Shown piece after piece: positions 8,999 through 21,480 of a stretch of 64,000 bases of DNA; position 1 is the stretch's first letter, and each line of letters begins with the position of its first letter. Both the position numbers and the translations under genes were made by a program. A model generated the notes under the pieces. The model was given only the letters and a program-made list of their open reading frames with translations, ran no database searches and was not told the origin of the DNA. Source of the stretch: Xenia sp. Carnegie-2017 (Eukaryota; Cnidaria; Anthozoa; Malacalcyonacea; Xeniidae); NCBI RefSeq assembly GCF_021976095.1, contig NW_025813487.1:6230451-6294450 (forward strand). Direction: 5' to 3'.

Positions 8999-11898
8999 AT
9001 TGGGGCATGGTTATAGGAACATATAGTACAATTTTATAAAGAACATACAGTAGATTGCATTGAATATTTTTGTGACATGCATATCTTACTCCACAAGTGA
9101 TTACCATAGTGGCAGTCAGACACTACCGTTTTTTGACCAATAAGTGCACTAAGCTGGTAAACTACACCCAGTAATATAATTATATATACAGCAGTAAGTT
9201 GCACCGAAAGTGGTCCTACTGTATATTCTTTATACTGTGGTTTGGGTGACATAAACATTTGGATATGATGATACTTAGACAACAATGGTTTTCAAAGGAA
9301 CTTAGCACATGTAGCCTATATTCTGCATACATAATATGACCTCCAAATTAACAATCATCCTACAGTCCTGCCACAGTTTTTCTTGCTAAAAAAGGGAGTG
9401 TGTCAAAAAGTCAACAAAAGTGATGAAAGCAATAAAAATGGTCAACAAAACATTGTAATAAGAAAACCAATGAAAAATTGGTGGACATAATTTTTATGAG
9501 AGCTGATCCAAAATTGTGTAAAAGATGTAAGATATGTACAACTATGACCAAAACCATTTTTCATTGGTTAGATTATTATTTCAAAAAAATAGGCAAACTA
9601 CATGAAATAGCTAGCAACTGAAGAATAAAAACATATCATATACATAAATTAATATGAGCACCACCCAACAATTATTGATCTTCCTGTACAGGAATGAATC
9701 CAAGTAAATAGATAAATCTTGTAACAAAAATATATTTATCAACCACACATTGTCCACAATCATTGATCAATCATAAAAGATGAAGAACACTTATAAAATA
9801 TTGACTTTAGTATGTTATTTCAGTAGCAAATCAACACATATCAACAAACAAGTTTTATCATATCAAAAGTTCAAAATATGTTGATGTACGTAACTAAGTG
9901 ATGAAAACCCTCTACAACGATCATTTTAAGATTAAATCATGTTAAACACAGTGATTTAATGTTCTGCTTCACTTATATTCATATATTTCGTATATATTTT
10001 GTATACAATGTTTGAAATCTAACTTGAATATCTTGTTTATGTTTGTTGTATTTTATGGTTTGACAATAACCATGTTCAAATGCTTATCAAGAATAACAAA
10101 GCAAACTAGTTTTAAGGTCGAATCATACCTACATTAGTCAAAGTCTTAAGTAAATTTTAAATGAAAAACTGTCTTTGTTCTACTTAGATAGATACGTAAA
10201 TTAAAATTAAATCGAGTCGCCATCTAAGGATGCAAAATCTTTATCTTACCGTTTTATTAGATGAAAGGAATATTTCTTGATATCATGATCATATATCGCC
10301 AGACTATCAAATATCTCCAACTTTTAACGTTGACGTGGTGTATTTGATAACATAAAGAATTTTAAATATTTCTCACAGCAGGCTGCAGCTTCCTTATTTA
10401 CGTGCAATGGGTGTTACGCGCGCGATCTCGCGTGCAAAATCTCTCAAAACAAAATATGACCAACCGTTAACTCAAACACTTTCACTAAACACTTGTCATA
10501 GCAAATGTTTTTCAATACCTGTGCTAGGCCTTTTAAAACCTATGCTAGGTTTTTCGATACCTATGTCACACGTTAGTGCTAATTAGCAGGCCATCATGAA
10601 TGTGAGTGTAATTTTAAAATGAGAATCTGAAAATTTTTATTGTCATTTGTCGATTCCTTGGAGAAGATGGAAAAATTCATTTTATTTCATGGAAATTATG
10701 AAAAAACCCATCAAAGGGGGATGACCACCTTTAAGAGCATAGTTATAAATGGTACTCTAGCATCTGTGTTGTGTCAGCCTAGTCTGTGTATTCAATGTAT
10801 TGATCAATTTTCAGTCATAAGTAAAACATCATAAATGTAAATTTTAATGTTTCATACGAAGCTAGATATTAGCGCAACTTTCAATTTAACTGTCCTATGT
10901 CCAAGATCAACTCACTAACGCGTACAATATGAGTGTGGTTGTTCCAAAATTTTTGACATTCTATACTTGACACTGACAAAAACCTAAGAATGTTGACATT
11001 ATGCCAGCACTGACGAAAAGCGTTACAGTAAAAGCGCAATTTTTTTGCATTAATGAACTTTATACAACATTTGGTGTTTATAGCAATTTCATTATAGCTG
11101 CTATTTCAAGCCTTTACAGTTCGTAGAAAAGTAGTGCGTGCGCATTTAGGTATTTCTTAGCACTGATAAAAAGTTTCTGAAAATAATGAAACATAAAATC
11201 AGCGTTGATGTTACACATCCCACGGAAAGTTTTCATCACTGACACGGACTTACTCATTTATACAAACTTTTGCCACACACCACAATACTGCAAAGTTTCC
11301 GTGTAATCTTTGTACTAAAAAGTAAAAGTTATTAAAATGATAACTCTAGCAGTAGGAGAGTAAATTTATTAAACAGCTAGTAAAGAAAAAATAGCAGACA
11401 GAAGCTTCTTTTTAATCTTGTTGCAACAGTAAGGAAGGTAAGTCTGAACACTAATAAAAAAGACATTAATACGGCAATGTCGAACATGTATTTCCGTCTT
11501 TGTGAGCGGGATTTTGATTTCTTCATTTACATATACACACAATATAAAAATTGTATGGACAAAATACGACAGTAATCATTGGGTGAATTGATTTATTTAT
11601 TACGATAAATTAAATAAGGTATATATACTGTCCCTGTGACTTCAATGTGAATACTGTCTGGTGTTGCTGGTTTGTATCTAGATACAGCCTCGTATTGCTG
11701 AACTTTACCTGTGTTGGGAATGTTATAAACTAAGTTGATGGCCAACACACTCATAAGTTTTGTTATGTTTTATTTATCACCGTTTCACATCGACTAAAGA
11801 CTGAAAATTACTGTCCATCCCTAATGAATATAATCTGTAATATACCCCTTACTCACGTGATGTTACACTACTAATGATTAACTATATGATTACGTAAT
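8999..11898. repeat. Duplicated noncoding stretch, copy 1 (right part)
   Basis: Aligns with 28,278-28,966 plus 30,465-32,817 of copy 2. Copy 2 has the 1.5 kb transposon at the site equivalent to about 9820 here. Both copies lack a conserved open frame and I recognise no RNA gene. Scattered small indels separate them, for example about 120 bp of 9,500-9,660 that copy 2 lacks. The right end, near 11,899, is where copy 2 jumps to the sequence equivalent of 15,508. Confidence 0.55.
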
Positions 11899-12042
11899 TC
11901 AAATTGTCTCAGTTCACTACACTTTCCTCTACTCGTTTTCCGTTAGAGACGAATATAAACACAAATCATTTACTAGAAAACTACCTTTATAACAAACTGT
12001 AGGGAAAGATTAACTACGCCTTGACCTAAAGTTAGGCTTTAA

Positions 12043-14650
12043 TCAGCGATAAACATAACCTAATTGACAAACTTGGCGGCTGCCAAGACAGAAGACCGCT
12101 AACAAGGATAATAACTGACTCATAAGCCACAGGACCCCAAAAACATATAAATGTACATAGAAGGGAGTGCGGTTATCACGACAATAACCCTGTCCTTTAA
12201 AGATTAAGTCTATCAACTGGGTGCCTGATTCGCTCAGAGTGCCGCACAGGGGTGTGTTCAGATGTAGTAGATATGCTAGCTTGATTGGTAGCTGTAAGTA
12301 CTTCTTGTTGCGCAGGAGAATATACAACTGTGGTTTCTGGCGCATGATCGTGAGGCTGAACTTGAACTTCAGTTGTAGATAGAGGTTTGTGTGCAAGATG
12401 CTTCGTTGACACAGTTGTCTCCCTACCATCAGGAAAACGTACAAAGGCATAGTGAGTGTTGCCTGGAGTAGCTTCACCTCGTCGACTAACGGATCAGTTT
12501 TATTTGTGCGAACATGACGTATAAGGAGTACATCACCTGGTTCTGTCATTCAAGTAAGAATCGATGCACCCGAAGAAGATCGTCTAGGAAACTTGAAGAA
12601 GCGCTCATGAGGTGTCTCATTTGTAGCCGTACAGAGTAAGGAGCGAATGGAATGGAGGGCATCAGATAGAACAACCTGCCAATACTTAATATGTAGATTT
12701 TTGGATTTCAAGGACGTTTCAACAGCTTTCCATAGAATACCGTTATATCTTTCAACTTGACCATTTCCTGCAAGGATGTAGCTTGTTGTTTGACTAGTGT
12801 CAATCCATTTCCTCTTAGGAATGCTTGCAGCTCATGGCTCATGAACGATGTACCACGGTCTGAATGAACAAATGCTGGCATGCCAAACAGGGAGAATAGT
12901 GAAGTTAAGCACTTTATTACTGTAGACGTTGATATATCTGAGCGTGGAAACACGAATAGGAACCTGGAGTATTCATCAACTATGTTCAGGAAAAACTTGT
13001 TTCTGTTATTGCTTGGCAATGGACCCTTGAAATCGATATTGATTCTTTCGAAGGGTTGAGTCGCTTTAATAAGTGGGACTTCTTCTGGCTTGTGATATGG
13101 AGGCTTAGATTCAGCGTACATTTGACATTGGTTTGTGACATGCTTTACCTCATCCAATGAATAAGGTAAGTTCTTGCCACGAACAAAGTGGTTAAGCCTG
13201 GTAACATCAGGGTGGCAGAGTGCATCGTGGAGGTTATACAGGGAACCTTGAGGTGCAGAAGCACAGGTCGCTATGAATAGTTCATTAGGGAGTACATTCT
13301 CCTTTCCTTGGCGGTATACAACGTCAAAGCTGTAACATGCTAGTTCAAGCCTCCAACGCATGATTTTGTCGTTCTTTATTTTACCTCGGTTGCGTTGATT
13401 AAACATGTATGATACAGACTTTTGGGTGATTCTCAGAATGAAGTGTCGCCCTCTCAGGAAATGTCTCCAATGCCTGATGGCCTCAATGATAGCTTGTGCT
13501 CCTTTTTCTATGACAGCATTCTTCAGTTCGCTCCCTTGTAGTGAGCGAGAGAAGAAAGCGACAGGCCTGCCCTCTTGGCTGAGTGTGGCTGCTAGTGCTA
13601 CATCAGATGCATCAGTTTCGACTTCAAATGGTATAGTTTTATCAATAGCATTAACAAAGGCTCTTTCTACAGTTTTCTTCAAGTTGTCAAATGTATTGAC
13701 AGCTTCAGGTGACAGAGGGAATGACTTTGAGCTTGTTAGTAGCTTAATGCGGTTGGAGAACTCTTGGATCCACTGAGAGTAGTAAGAGAACATACCAAGG
13801 CACCTTTGAGTCGTTGTAACAGATGCTCTTCCTCTTTGCTGCAATAAGAAATTTCTCAAGGTTTGCATCATGTTCTTGTTGGTCTTTACCGCAGATAGTG
13901 ATGTTATCCAAGTATGGAAATACTGCGTTGAGATCGTTCTGTTCAACAAACTTTACCATCTCACGTTGAAAACAGGCAACCCCATTTGTCAAACCAAATG
14001 GGAGAAGTGTAAACTGATAGAGATTGTTGCGTGCTTCGAAGGCTTTGTATTGCTTATCTTCCTCTTTGAAGGAACCTGATGGTACGCACTTTGTAGATCA
14101 ATTGTGCAGAAGACTCGATTCTGTGCAATGTCATTTACCAAGTCATTTATCCTTGGTAGCAGGAAGGCGTCTAGTTGAGTGAAGCGATTAATAGTTTGGG
14201 AGTAGTCGATAGCAAGTCTCTTTTTGTGATTATCATCCTTGGTCACAACGACTTGTGCTCTCCAAGGGGAGTTGCTTGGTTCTATGATCTCTTCTTTTAG
14301 CAGCCTTTCAACCTCTCAATCAATGAACTTTAAATCATCCTTACTGCAGCATCCTTACAATTGACATATGAATGATTTGTTTCATTACAGTAGACACATC
14401 GTCTTTGTTTAACTTTGTGTTGGCGCTTCTGTAATGCACTAAAGCGGGGATGTCTCCACATGATGTGGAAATCCACGGGATTTCTCTCCGTCCATTTCCT
14501 AAGTGCAAAAGTAAGTTGGATACTATCCCTATGCTTCCAATCATCCTCCATGCACACTAAATTGCACAAAATTCCCTCAAATTTATCAAGGCACATACGA
14601 GCATACCAGTTTAACTTCTTTATTTTCCCATTGTCTCAAGTGATTGAACG
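12043..14650 (-). mobile_element. Ty3/gypsy-like retrotransposon fossil, broken
   Basis: Minus-strand remains in pol order: a zinc-knuckle gag-like piece (about 14,330-14,596), reverse transcriptase (LAIDYSQTINRF, FCTIDLQSAYHQVP; about 14,000-14,320), RNase H (PFEVETDASDVALAATLSQ) and integrase (HPDVTRL, INIDFKGPLP, HSDRGTSFMS) over about 12,700-13,950, and a decayed 3' part to about 12,043. Family by RT and integrase motifs is Ty3/gypsy (Metaviridae-like). It is broken, with several interruptions and no clear pair of LTRs, so it is fairly old. It lies in a block present only in copy 1 of the duplication. Confidence 0.8.
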
Positions 14651-14983
14651 TTAAACAAAAGTTTATCATAAAATGCGTGGATCTTACCGCAGTGTGTTCC
14701 CTGAAATTGGAAACGACTTAATGATTTTGGAGGAACAAACCTCAAAAACAGTTTAAAATCAATGATGTTACATGAAGATATTTATATATCTAATAGCATG
14801 GTTTAGAGTGCAATTTGGAAAAAACATGCACGAGTGCGTTTTTAAAAATCTATCAAAACTGCACACGTCCGAAGGACGAGCATTAATTTGCATTATCCGA
14901 ATTCAATTTCTGCTCCGCGCGTCTCTTGGTACTATTTTTAAAAAAATTTACATGGAAGTTTTTTCAATTTTTCCCTTTGTTGT

Positions 14984-15035
14984 AGGTGTAGTAATCTCGG
15001 GTCAACATTTCAACAATTCATATAGCAAGGTGTGA
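14984..15035 (+). pseudogene. Fragment of asparaginase-like exon 4
   Basis: A splice-acceptor-like TTTGTTGTAG followed by GTGTAGTAATCTCGGGTCAA closely resembles the 51,931-51,965 junction of the asparaginase-like gene (TGTGTTGTAG then GTACAGTAATCTCAGGCCG). Similarity ends within about 50 bp. It lies 1 kb before the stray last exon at 15,994, in the right order and strand, so copy 1 carries a truncated duplicate of the gene rather than just one exon. Confidence 0.5.
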
Positions 15036-15445
15036 AGTACACGTGCAGCAAAATTTCTCCTTCTTTCTTCAACAAATCGTCGAATGAGGCAGGTTTAATT
15101 GGTAATAGTTGCACTGATTACCAATTAAATCAAATCACAAAAAATTGTAGTTCTATATACAGAACTGTATAGCACAATCAATAATTGGGGAGTCTTAATC
15201 ATATATGCAAGTTCTAATTTCTAGAGAGACAGATTTTCTGAGGGGTTACAGGGGAGTGCTTCACAAGAAAGCATTGAAACTTCCTCAATTTTTAGCAAAA
15301 GAAATCAATAGTACAGTTGAACTGAGTTTTGCGATAGGTAATGATTCAACTTTGTACACAACCTTCAATGGCTGCATCACCAGACAGCCATAAAATCCAG
15401 ATCCCTACTTTGTCTTACGTCACTTCCTTACCAGCGCAATCCCCT
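15036..15445. other. Stretch without recognised gene
   Basis: Between the exon-4 fragment and the fold-back repeat. A 62-codon frame on the plus strand (15,205-15,393) shows no family resemblance and has no counterpart in copy 2, which lacks this block. Confidence 0.4.
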
Positions 15446-15783
15446 AAATTTTTTTAAAGATTGAGTATCAGGGTCATGCTTTGCGCGCTCCGTTGGCCAT
15501 TTTAAGGCAACCCGAAAATGGCGGCTGTATTATGTTTGATTTGAGTACATAAGTACAGCATATAAATACGGCATGAATATTGTAGAAGCAGTGAAACCAT
15601 CAATCATAAATGCTTCCTATAAATAAATATGATGACATAAGTCAATTAACGAAACAAAGCCTGTACTGAATACGCATCGGATCGCTTAAGTGCACGAAAG
15701 TTCACGTATGAAAACATAAGCATTATTTAGCCCGCAAAGCATGATCCTGATACTCATTCTTTAAACGAGCTTAGTAAAAAAAT
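15446..15783. repeat. Fold-back (MITE-like) repeat
   Basis: The left arm at 15,446-15,489 (AAAGATTGAGTATCAGGGTC then ATGCTTTGCG) pairs imperfectly with the right arm at 15,729-15,783 (CGCAAAGCATGATCCTGATA then CTCATTCTTT). The spacer is about 240 bp. Copy 2 keeps only the right arm (about 33,040-33,096). No target duplication was identified, so the element class is open. Confidence 0.5.
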
Positions 15784-15993
15784 ATGGAAATCCATTCGTG
15801 GTTGTATTGCACGAATTCACTTTTGAGGTAGGTTTTTTTAAATCGTTACTTGAAAATTTATTATGAATTGGAAAGTTTAAGTGTTCTAGGTTGCTATAGT
15901 AAAAAAACACACTTCTATGTTTACTAAAATTGGACTTTCATGATTTCCAAATCAAGTTTTTTCGTAAAGTTTGAATTTCTTTTTTATTTAAAG

Positions 15994-16200
15994 AAAGCGA
16001 TGGAAATAGTGGTAAATTTACTGAGAGAAAAACTGAACGGGTCAGGAGGAGCTATAACGATTGACAAAAACGGAAATTTTGGTAAGGCATTTTCTACTCA
16101 TCTAATGTCTTGGGCTAGCATCAAAGAAGATCAGTTGAAGGCTGGATTTGAGAAAGATGAAAAAGAAAAAGCGAAATTGCTGTAGAACGAAAGGGTTTGA
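15994..16200 (+). pseudogene. Stray last exon of asparaginase-like gene, copy 1
   Basis: Preceded by an acceptor-like T-rich tract and AAG. The frame reads KAMEIVVNLLREKLNGSGGAITIDKNGNFGKAFSTHLMSWASIKE and onward, the same exon as 53,041-53,247 of the intact gene, where the text is EATEEAVKLLTEKLKGHGGA. A TAG at 16,183-16,185 replaces a tyrosine codon five codons before the normal end. No complete upstream gene is present, so it is most likely a duplicated, non-functional exon. Confidence 0.75.
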
Positions 16201-16880
16201 AGTAACTAAAAAATTACCATTACTATATGATTTAGGGTCATATTTCTTTAATGTATATATATACGTATCTTCACAATTATGCACATGTTAACTCTACTAC
16301 AAGTAGGACACATCACATTGTCCTTCATTGTTTTAAAAAACTTTAACTTTTTTACTGAAAAATATAATGTTATCTATTCTTCAAGATTGTAGTATTTCTT
16401 AATGTGAAAAAATTGACAAGATTCTACGTTTAGACGGTGTAGTTGTAGCTGTTGATATCATGATGTGTGTTATTCTTCATATTTTATTATACATTATACG
16501 TTGTGTTCCTGAAAAAGTGACTCCAAAGTGACAAATTAACCTATGGTGATAATTTCGATCACAATGTTAATCCTATTGATGCATTCCTTTGCGTGTTTTA
16601 ATGCTGTCTTAAATTCCTTGGAGCAAAAAACAACTTTTGTGCTTGCAACGAAGATATGTATTATAGCGAAGCAAATAGCTGGCAAGAATTGATGCAAATT
16701 ATCAAAGTACGTAAGAAGATTTACTTTATGACAATCTTCTTTTTCATTCGCCATTTGTTTTTAAAAATATGGTTTTGTCCTGAAGCCCAGTTATTATTGG
16801 ATAACAGGGAAATTACCGCAACGAGGAACATGTACATTGTAAAGTAAAAAAAAGCGTAAATTAGAGAATGTGCGCAAAAC
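16201..16880 (+). repeat. Downstream flank of asparaginase-like gene, duplicated copy 1
   Basis: Aligns with 33,512-34,190 and, more loosely, with 53,248-53,650 after the parent gene (shared AAAATTACCATTACTATATG and TGTAGTTGTAGCTG-type words). The small open frames in it are not conserved as proteins. Similarity with copy 2 fades at about 16,880. Confidence 0.6.
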
Positions 16881-17834
16881 ACAAGTGCGTAATCGATATA
16901 CCACCCTGGGCGCTTTGCGCTGTATAGCATTCTTGGTTCCTTACTTACGTCCAGTAGCATACACGCCCATGACACGAGAAAAATTAACTGAGCTTTAAAC
17001 ATACGGGGGAAATGAGAAAGAGGTTGTCGATATTTAGCAAAACTCTCATGGCAAATTTAAGAATCTTTAAATTTGTTACATTTTATATAAACTCAATCTT
17101 ATGTTTGTATATCAAATGCTAACTACTAACTGCTAACCCATAATGAAATTAATCGAAATTTGAAAGGAAGGCGCTTCTCCTTGATACCCAAACATTCAAC
17201 GATGAGAAAATCTTATAGAAAACTAGTGTATGGTCACAGAATAATGATTATACAAAAGGGTCACTCAGGTGTACAACGCGTCCTCATGTCAGCCATTATT
17301 CCAGCCAGATGATTATAATTTCTCACTTGTTTACAACCACAGAAATTACATGACGCCAATACTTAATAATGAATTCAAGCATATTTTGACTTAAAAAATG
17401 ACTTCGGAATATTTTGAAAGTTTGGAAAAAGTCAAAAACCCTGATCCTCTGGCTGGAATAATGGCGGCTACTATGCGCGGCACGACATGGGCCAGGACAA
17501 AAACAATAAAGGTTCTGACACGAGTGACTCTTCTGTATATTCTTATTATTTGGTATGTGCTGTAGTCGAAAACCCGTATAAGAGTTTGTATTCACTTCAT
17601 TTACCAGAAGTAGCCTCTACTATTTTTGGGCAAAATGACCATGACTAACAACATGGCAAATGTGCCATTTCCTCAAACCCGTACGAAAGTCCTGAAATCA
17701 GGACTAACAAAACAATTTCAATTAATTATACACACAATAAAAAAATCACGTGGTGTTCAGGAGCCTTATCAAAAAATATAAATGTTACTTGTCCTTTAAG
17801 ATTGAAGTGCTTTTGTGATATCTTTAATTTCAAT
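16881..17834. other. Stretch without recognised gene
   Basis: No gene is supported. An inverted repeat of about 24-bp arms (AGCCATTATTCCAGCCAGA near 17,289 and TCTGGCTGGAATAATGGCGG near 17,449) encloses about 130 bp and may be a decayed fold-back element. Confidence 0.4.
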
Positions 17835-17976
17835 CTAAGGCATGTTTCAAACGTCGCATTTTACATGCACCGAACGCATTAAAGACAAAAGAAAATGAAA
17901 TGAGTTTCCTGGTTATCTTTTGTTTTAAATGCGTTCGGTTCATGTAAAAATGAACGTTTTAACTAAGCCTAAGTAA
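17835..17976. mobile_element. MITE, family A, copy 1
   Basis: About 140 bp, almost palindromic. The left side reads CTAAGGCATGTTTCAAACGT then CGCATTTTACATG; the right side is the imperfect reverse complement ending AACTAAGCCTAAG. The core contains AAAGACAAAAGAAAATGA and its complement. The same family recurs at 50,925-51,062. It is non-coding; the parent transposon is unknown. Confidence 0.6.
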
Positions 17977-20900
17977 CATCAAACACTTTTAAGTTCTACG
18001 TATGTTCTTTTGTTGTTTTCTCACAACTTTCATCCTTAAATATAGCTCCTGTCAACATGTCCGATTCTTATTAATCATAATTACGTATTAAATTATTAAG
18101 TCATTGGTATTAAAGTATCTGTTTCCTAAAACTTTAATGTAAGAAAATTGACATGAAAAAGATGTAATTGTAGCTGATGATCTCACCTTGTGAACCATTC
18201 TTTATGTACATATATACCTTATACGGGGTGTTCCCAAAAAGGAAAAAATACAGGATGTATCAAAAAACAGTATTATAAAATTCAGTTTATTCTGAAAATT
18301 TAATTCCTGATCGCCATGTCCCACTGATGCATTTTCTGAACTAAATTATAGGAGACTAATGATGTGCATGAAAGTCGTTTGATTTAGATTTGGAATCTTG
18401 CAAACCATTCAAATCGGCAAATCAACTTTCGAATTATGTCTATTCATACAATTAGTTGTATTGTTATGTAGGAGCTGTGTATAGTAATTGTGATTGGTTT
18501 ATTGGTAGTCACTTGACTTGAAATAAATGCACGACGGTTTCCTGAAAGGAAAACAAGTGAAAAGATGTTGCCCGCTCAGTTTAACATCATAGCGCATAAA
18601 ACAGCCACCAAACCGAAAACTGAAATAACGTTTCTCGAGCTTATTAAACGACGAAAATCAACTAGTAATAAAAAAGAAGTAAGAAAACACTCGGAAGTCA
18701 ACCTAAAATGCTGAGGTCAATCATAGAATTTTGCAACGATATTTTGCAGGCCAACTCCCCCGCAGAAAAAAATTGATTTTATTGAAGAGTTGACAAAATT
18801 TATGATTTCTTTCCCTATATAAAAAAACACTTAATGTACTCTCACTCGGGAAATAGTGAGCATAATTTCCAGAGAGTCCCAACATAGGTTTGGTGTGGTA
18901 GAAAAATGTGAAAATTATTTAAGACACTACATATAGATGAACAAACATATATTGTAACAATTTTGTAGAATACAACGATTATTTCTTCACTAACATACAA
19001 ATAGAATAAAATTATATTAATATGCTTTAAAAAACAAAGTTCAACAAACACTGCGCAAAAAGAAAGTTTCTCTCTAAATAATTTTTTATAAGTGCTAAAT
19101 GAATGAATACCAGGCAGTCTTAAAAATGGCAACGGCAATTGTTCTGTTTTGACAAAATGTGGTTACTTTTCAACTTCTTTTACAAGTTGACGGTTACCAA
19201 CAAATATGGTTGCTGAATGTGAGTGAAAGTTATTTTACAACTATTGAATGCTAATTTAAAAAATTGGTATTTTTGAATTCAAGATACGACACCTCCTTTT
19301 CTAAAGCACCAGTGATCTTTACATGGCAGTTGGCAAATTGCTATTAGCCTAAAAAATGTTGTTAAGTTATCTGGGATTCATTTATTTAGCATTTAAAATT
19401 TAAAAATCAAAAGAAAAATCTAGAAACGTAAAGAAAAAGTGCAGTAATGAAAATTCTGCATACAGTCAAGCTACTCGTAAACGGACATCATTGAGACCAC
19501 AACCTAATGTCTGCTTACGGTAGATGTCTATTTATTAGATGTTATAAAAGATATCTATTCACTATACCTAGATATATACACAACAAAATGAAATAAATTT
19601 AATGATCTAAAATTGTTCACCATGGATTTGGAAATATGACATCTCGAAAAAGAAAGACGTTGAAATTTTTCCATATTTTTCATTCTCATAACTTGATGTA
19701 GTTCTTAGATGTTGAAGTTACTTTTGTTGTGAATGATTTTTTGACCATTTATATGAACTAAACTGATCACTTTTATTCTAAAACCATCCATAGTTGACGT
19801 TTGCTTTGAATTTTCATGAGAAATTGCTGTTGAGATCTTAAATCATATCACCAATGTTATAGTATCATTCAAGTACATATATACTTTAGAGCATGCGCAA
19901 AGGCAATCAAGTGTCATAATATTCACAATGAGTGTGTTTGTATCAAGAAGCAGCTTCAATTTTATATGCAGCAAAACATCCTTGAGCCATCTCTAAAAGC
20001 CACACTGTAATAAAATCAAATTATTTTTATTCACTCTCATGATTACTTATGCATTGTGCTCACATCAAAACGTCCATATGAGATGATAATTTTTACGTTT
20101 CATTTTTATAAAAAGTGAACAAAGTGAACAACAAGCTTCGTCATTTTAAAAATGTAAAAGTTGACATCTTCCAATTTTGACAACAGATGACATTTCAAAG
20201 AACACGTGACCTGGGAGACGTTACAAAGTACAACAAGAAATCCACAGAGAACCATGGTACATAAGTTTGTCATTTCTTTCATTACGTCACTTCCTGAAAT
20301 AAAGCTTCTCCTTCTTGTACTATCGTTTGAATTAAGAGTAGACGATAGAGTTTTACAGCCAAGCCATAAAAATATCAAACTTTGGCAAAGTAACTTGCAG
20401 TATGTCCACTGATGTTTGACTTGATGTTGTTAAAAATTAATCACCATAAATTATTGATTCACAAAGTAAAAGTGTTCAAACTTTAACAATGCTTGATATC
20501 GATTTTTTATTAATAAATTAAAACTTGTCATTTAAAATTCTTCCATGTGCAACATTGTCGTTTGTTTTCTGACTGTTTATATTGCAAACTTTCTTTGACT
20601 TTTGTTAACTTTTCCTGTTCATAGTGTTTGGAGTGTTCAGTCACAATAGTTCCAATGTTTATCAAGATGATGAACGTCAATCATAAGTCATTTTCTTGTA
20701 GAGATTATGATCTACTTTTTAACAGTCAGTGAGAAAGACAGCCAAATTTGTAGTTTTTTTTGTAAAAATTGCAAATGTACCATTGTTTTATTGTAAATTT
20801 ACGTTTTTCAAATTGATAAAGATGAAAATATTCATATAACCGAAGTAACAATTGGGCTGTCTTTATCTCTCTTAACAACTTATTGCATTTTGTATATCAA

Positions 20901-21096
20901 AATGCAATAATTAAAAAGTATTAAGAAATTATTTCAGTGCAAGATAGTATTGATTTAATTAAAAACAACTTGTTTTTGGTGTAAAAGAGCATCGAAAAAG
21001 GTGCAATATTAAAACCATCCTACACTGAATACATTTGCTTGAAAATTATATGTTTACATGGTGTGGATATAAACAAAATATAACCAAGGGTACAAT
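17977..21096. other. Inter-block stretch without recognised gene
   Basis: About 18,010-18,560 loosely resembles the asparaginase downstream flank (shared TGTAATTGTAGCTGATGATC, TATACGGGGTGTTCC and CACTTGACTTGAAATAAATG-type words; compare 16,430 and 53,530), so it is probably an older duplicate of that flank. From 18.6 to 21.1 kb I find no conserved frame, repeat array or RNA gene; the few 60-100 codon frames have no family resemblance. Confidence 0.45.
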
Positions 21097-21480
21097 AACT
21101 AACAAGACTTTGCACTTTATTTGTTTGTGTAATAAGATAAAAGTCAATAAAATTATTTTCTTGCGCAAAGAAAATTATCATCTTAGACATGAAATCATTT
21201 GGGTTCATGGTTTGAGCTTCATTGTTATTGAGTTTTCATTTTTAATTAACTTCAGCTTTTATACATCATCTCTCTCAATATTGACATTATCGTACATTGC
21301 GGTCTCTGTACAGAAAAATCAAACTTAGACAAAGGTCGTTTCATGAAATCATATGCAAACAGACATTAATTGAAATGTCAACAATGATAGGGATCATGCA
21401 TAAAAACTGAACAAGATTTTCTTAAAGATAATATAGTCATTATCCAAAATGGTGAGAAATTTTATCATCAAAGATCAAAT
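21097..21480. repeat. 3' flank of NLR-like copy 2
   Basis: Aligns with 1-412 and marks the left visible start of the second copy of the duplicated block. The 23-bp array seen in copy 1 is reduced here to one degenerate unit. Confidence 0.6.

Noticed and set aside
13405-13776. 123-codon plus-strand frame in the Ty3/gypsy fossil
   Set aside because: Antisense to the RNase H region, with no independent protein features.
15205-15393. 62-codon plus-strand frame as an asparaginase exon
   Set aside because: Position between the exon-4 fragment and the last exon is suggestive, but the translation has no match to the parent protein.
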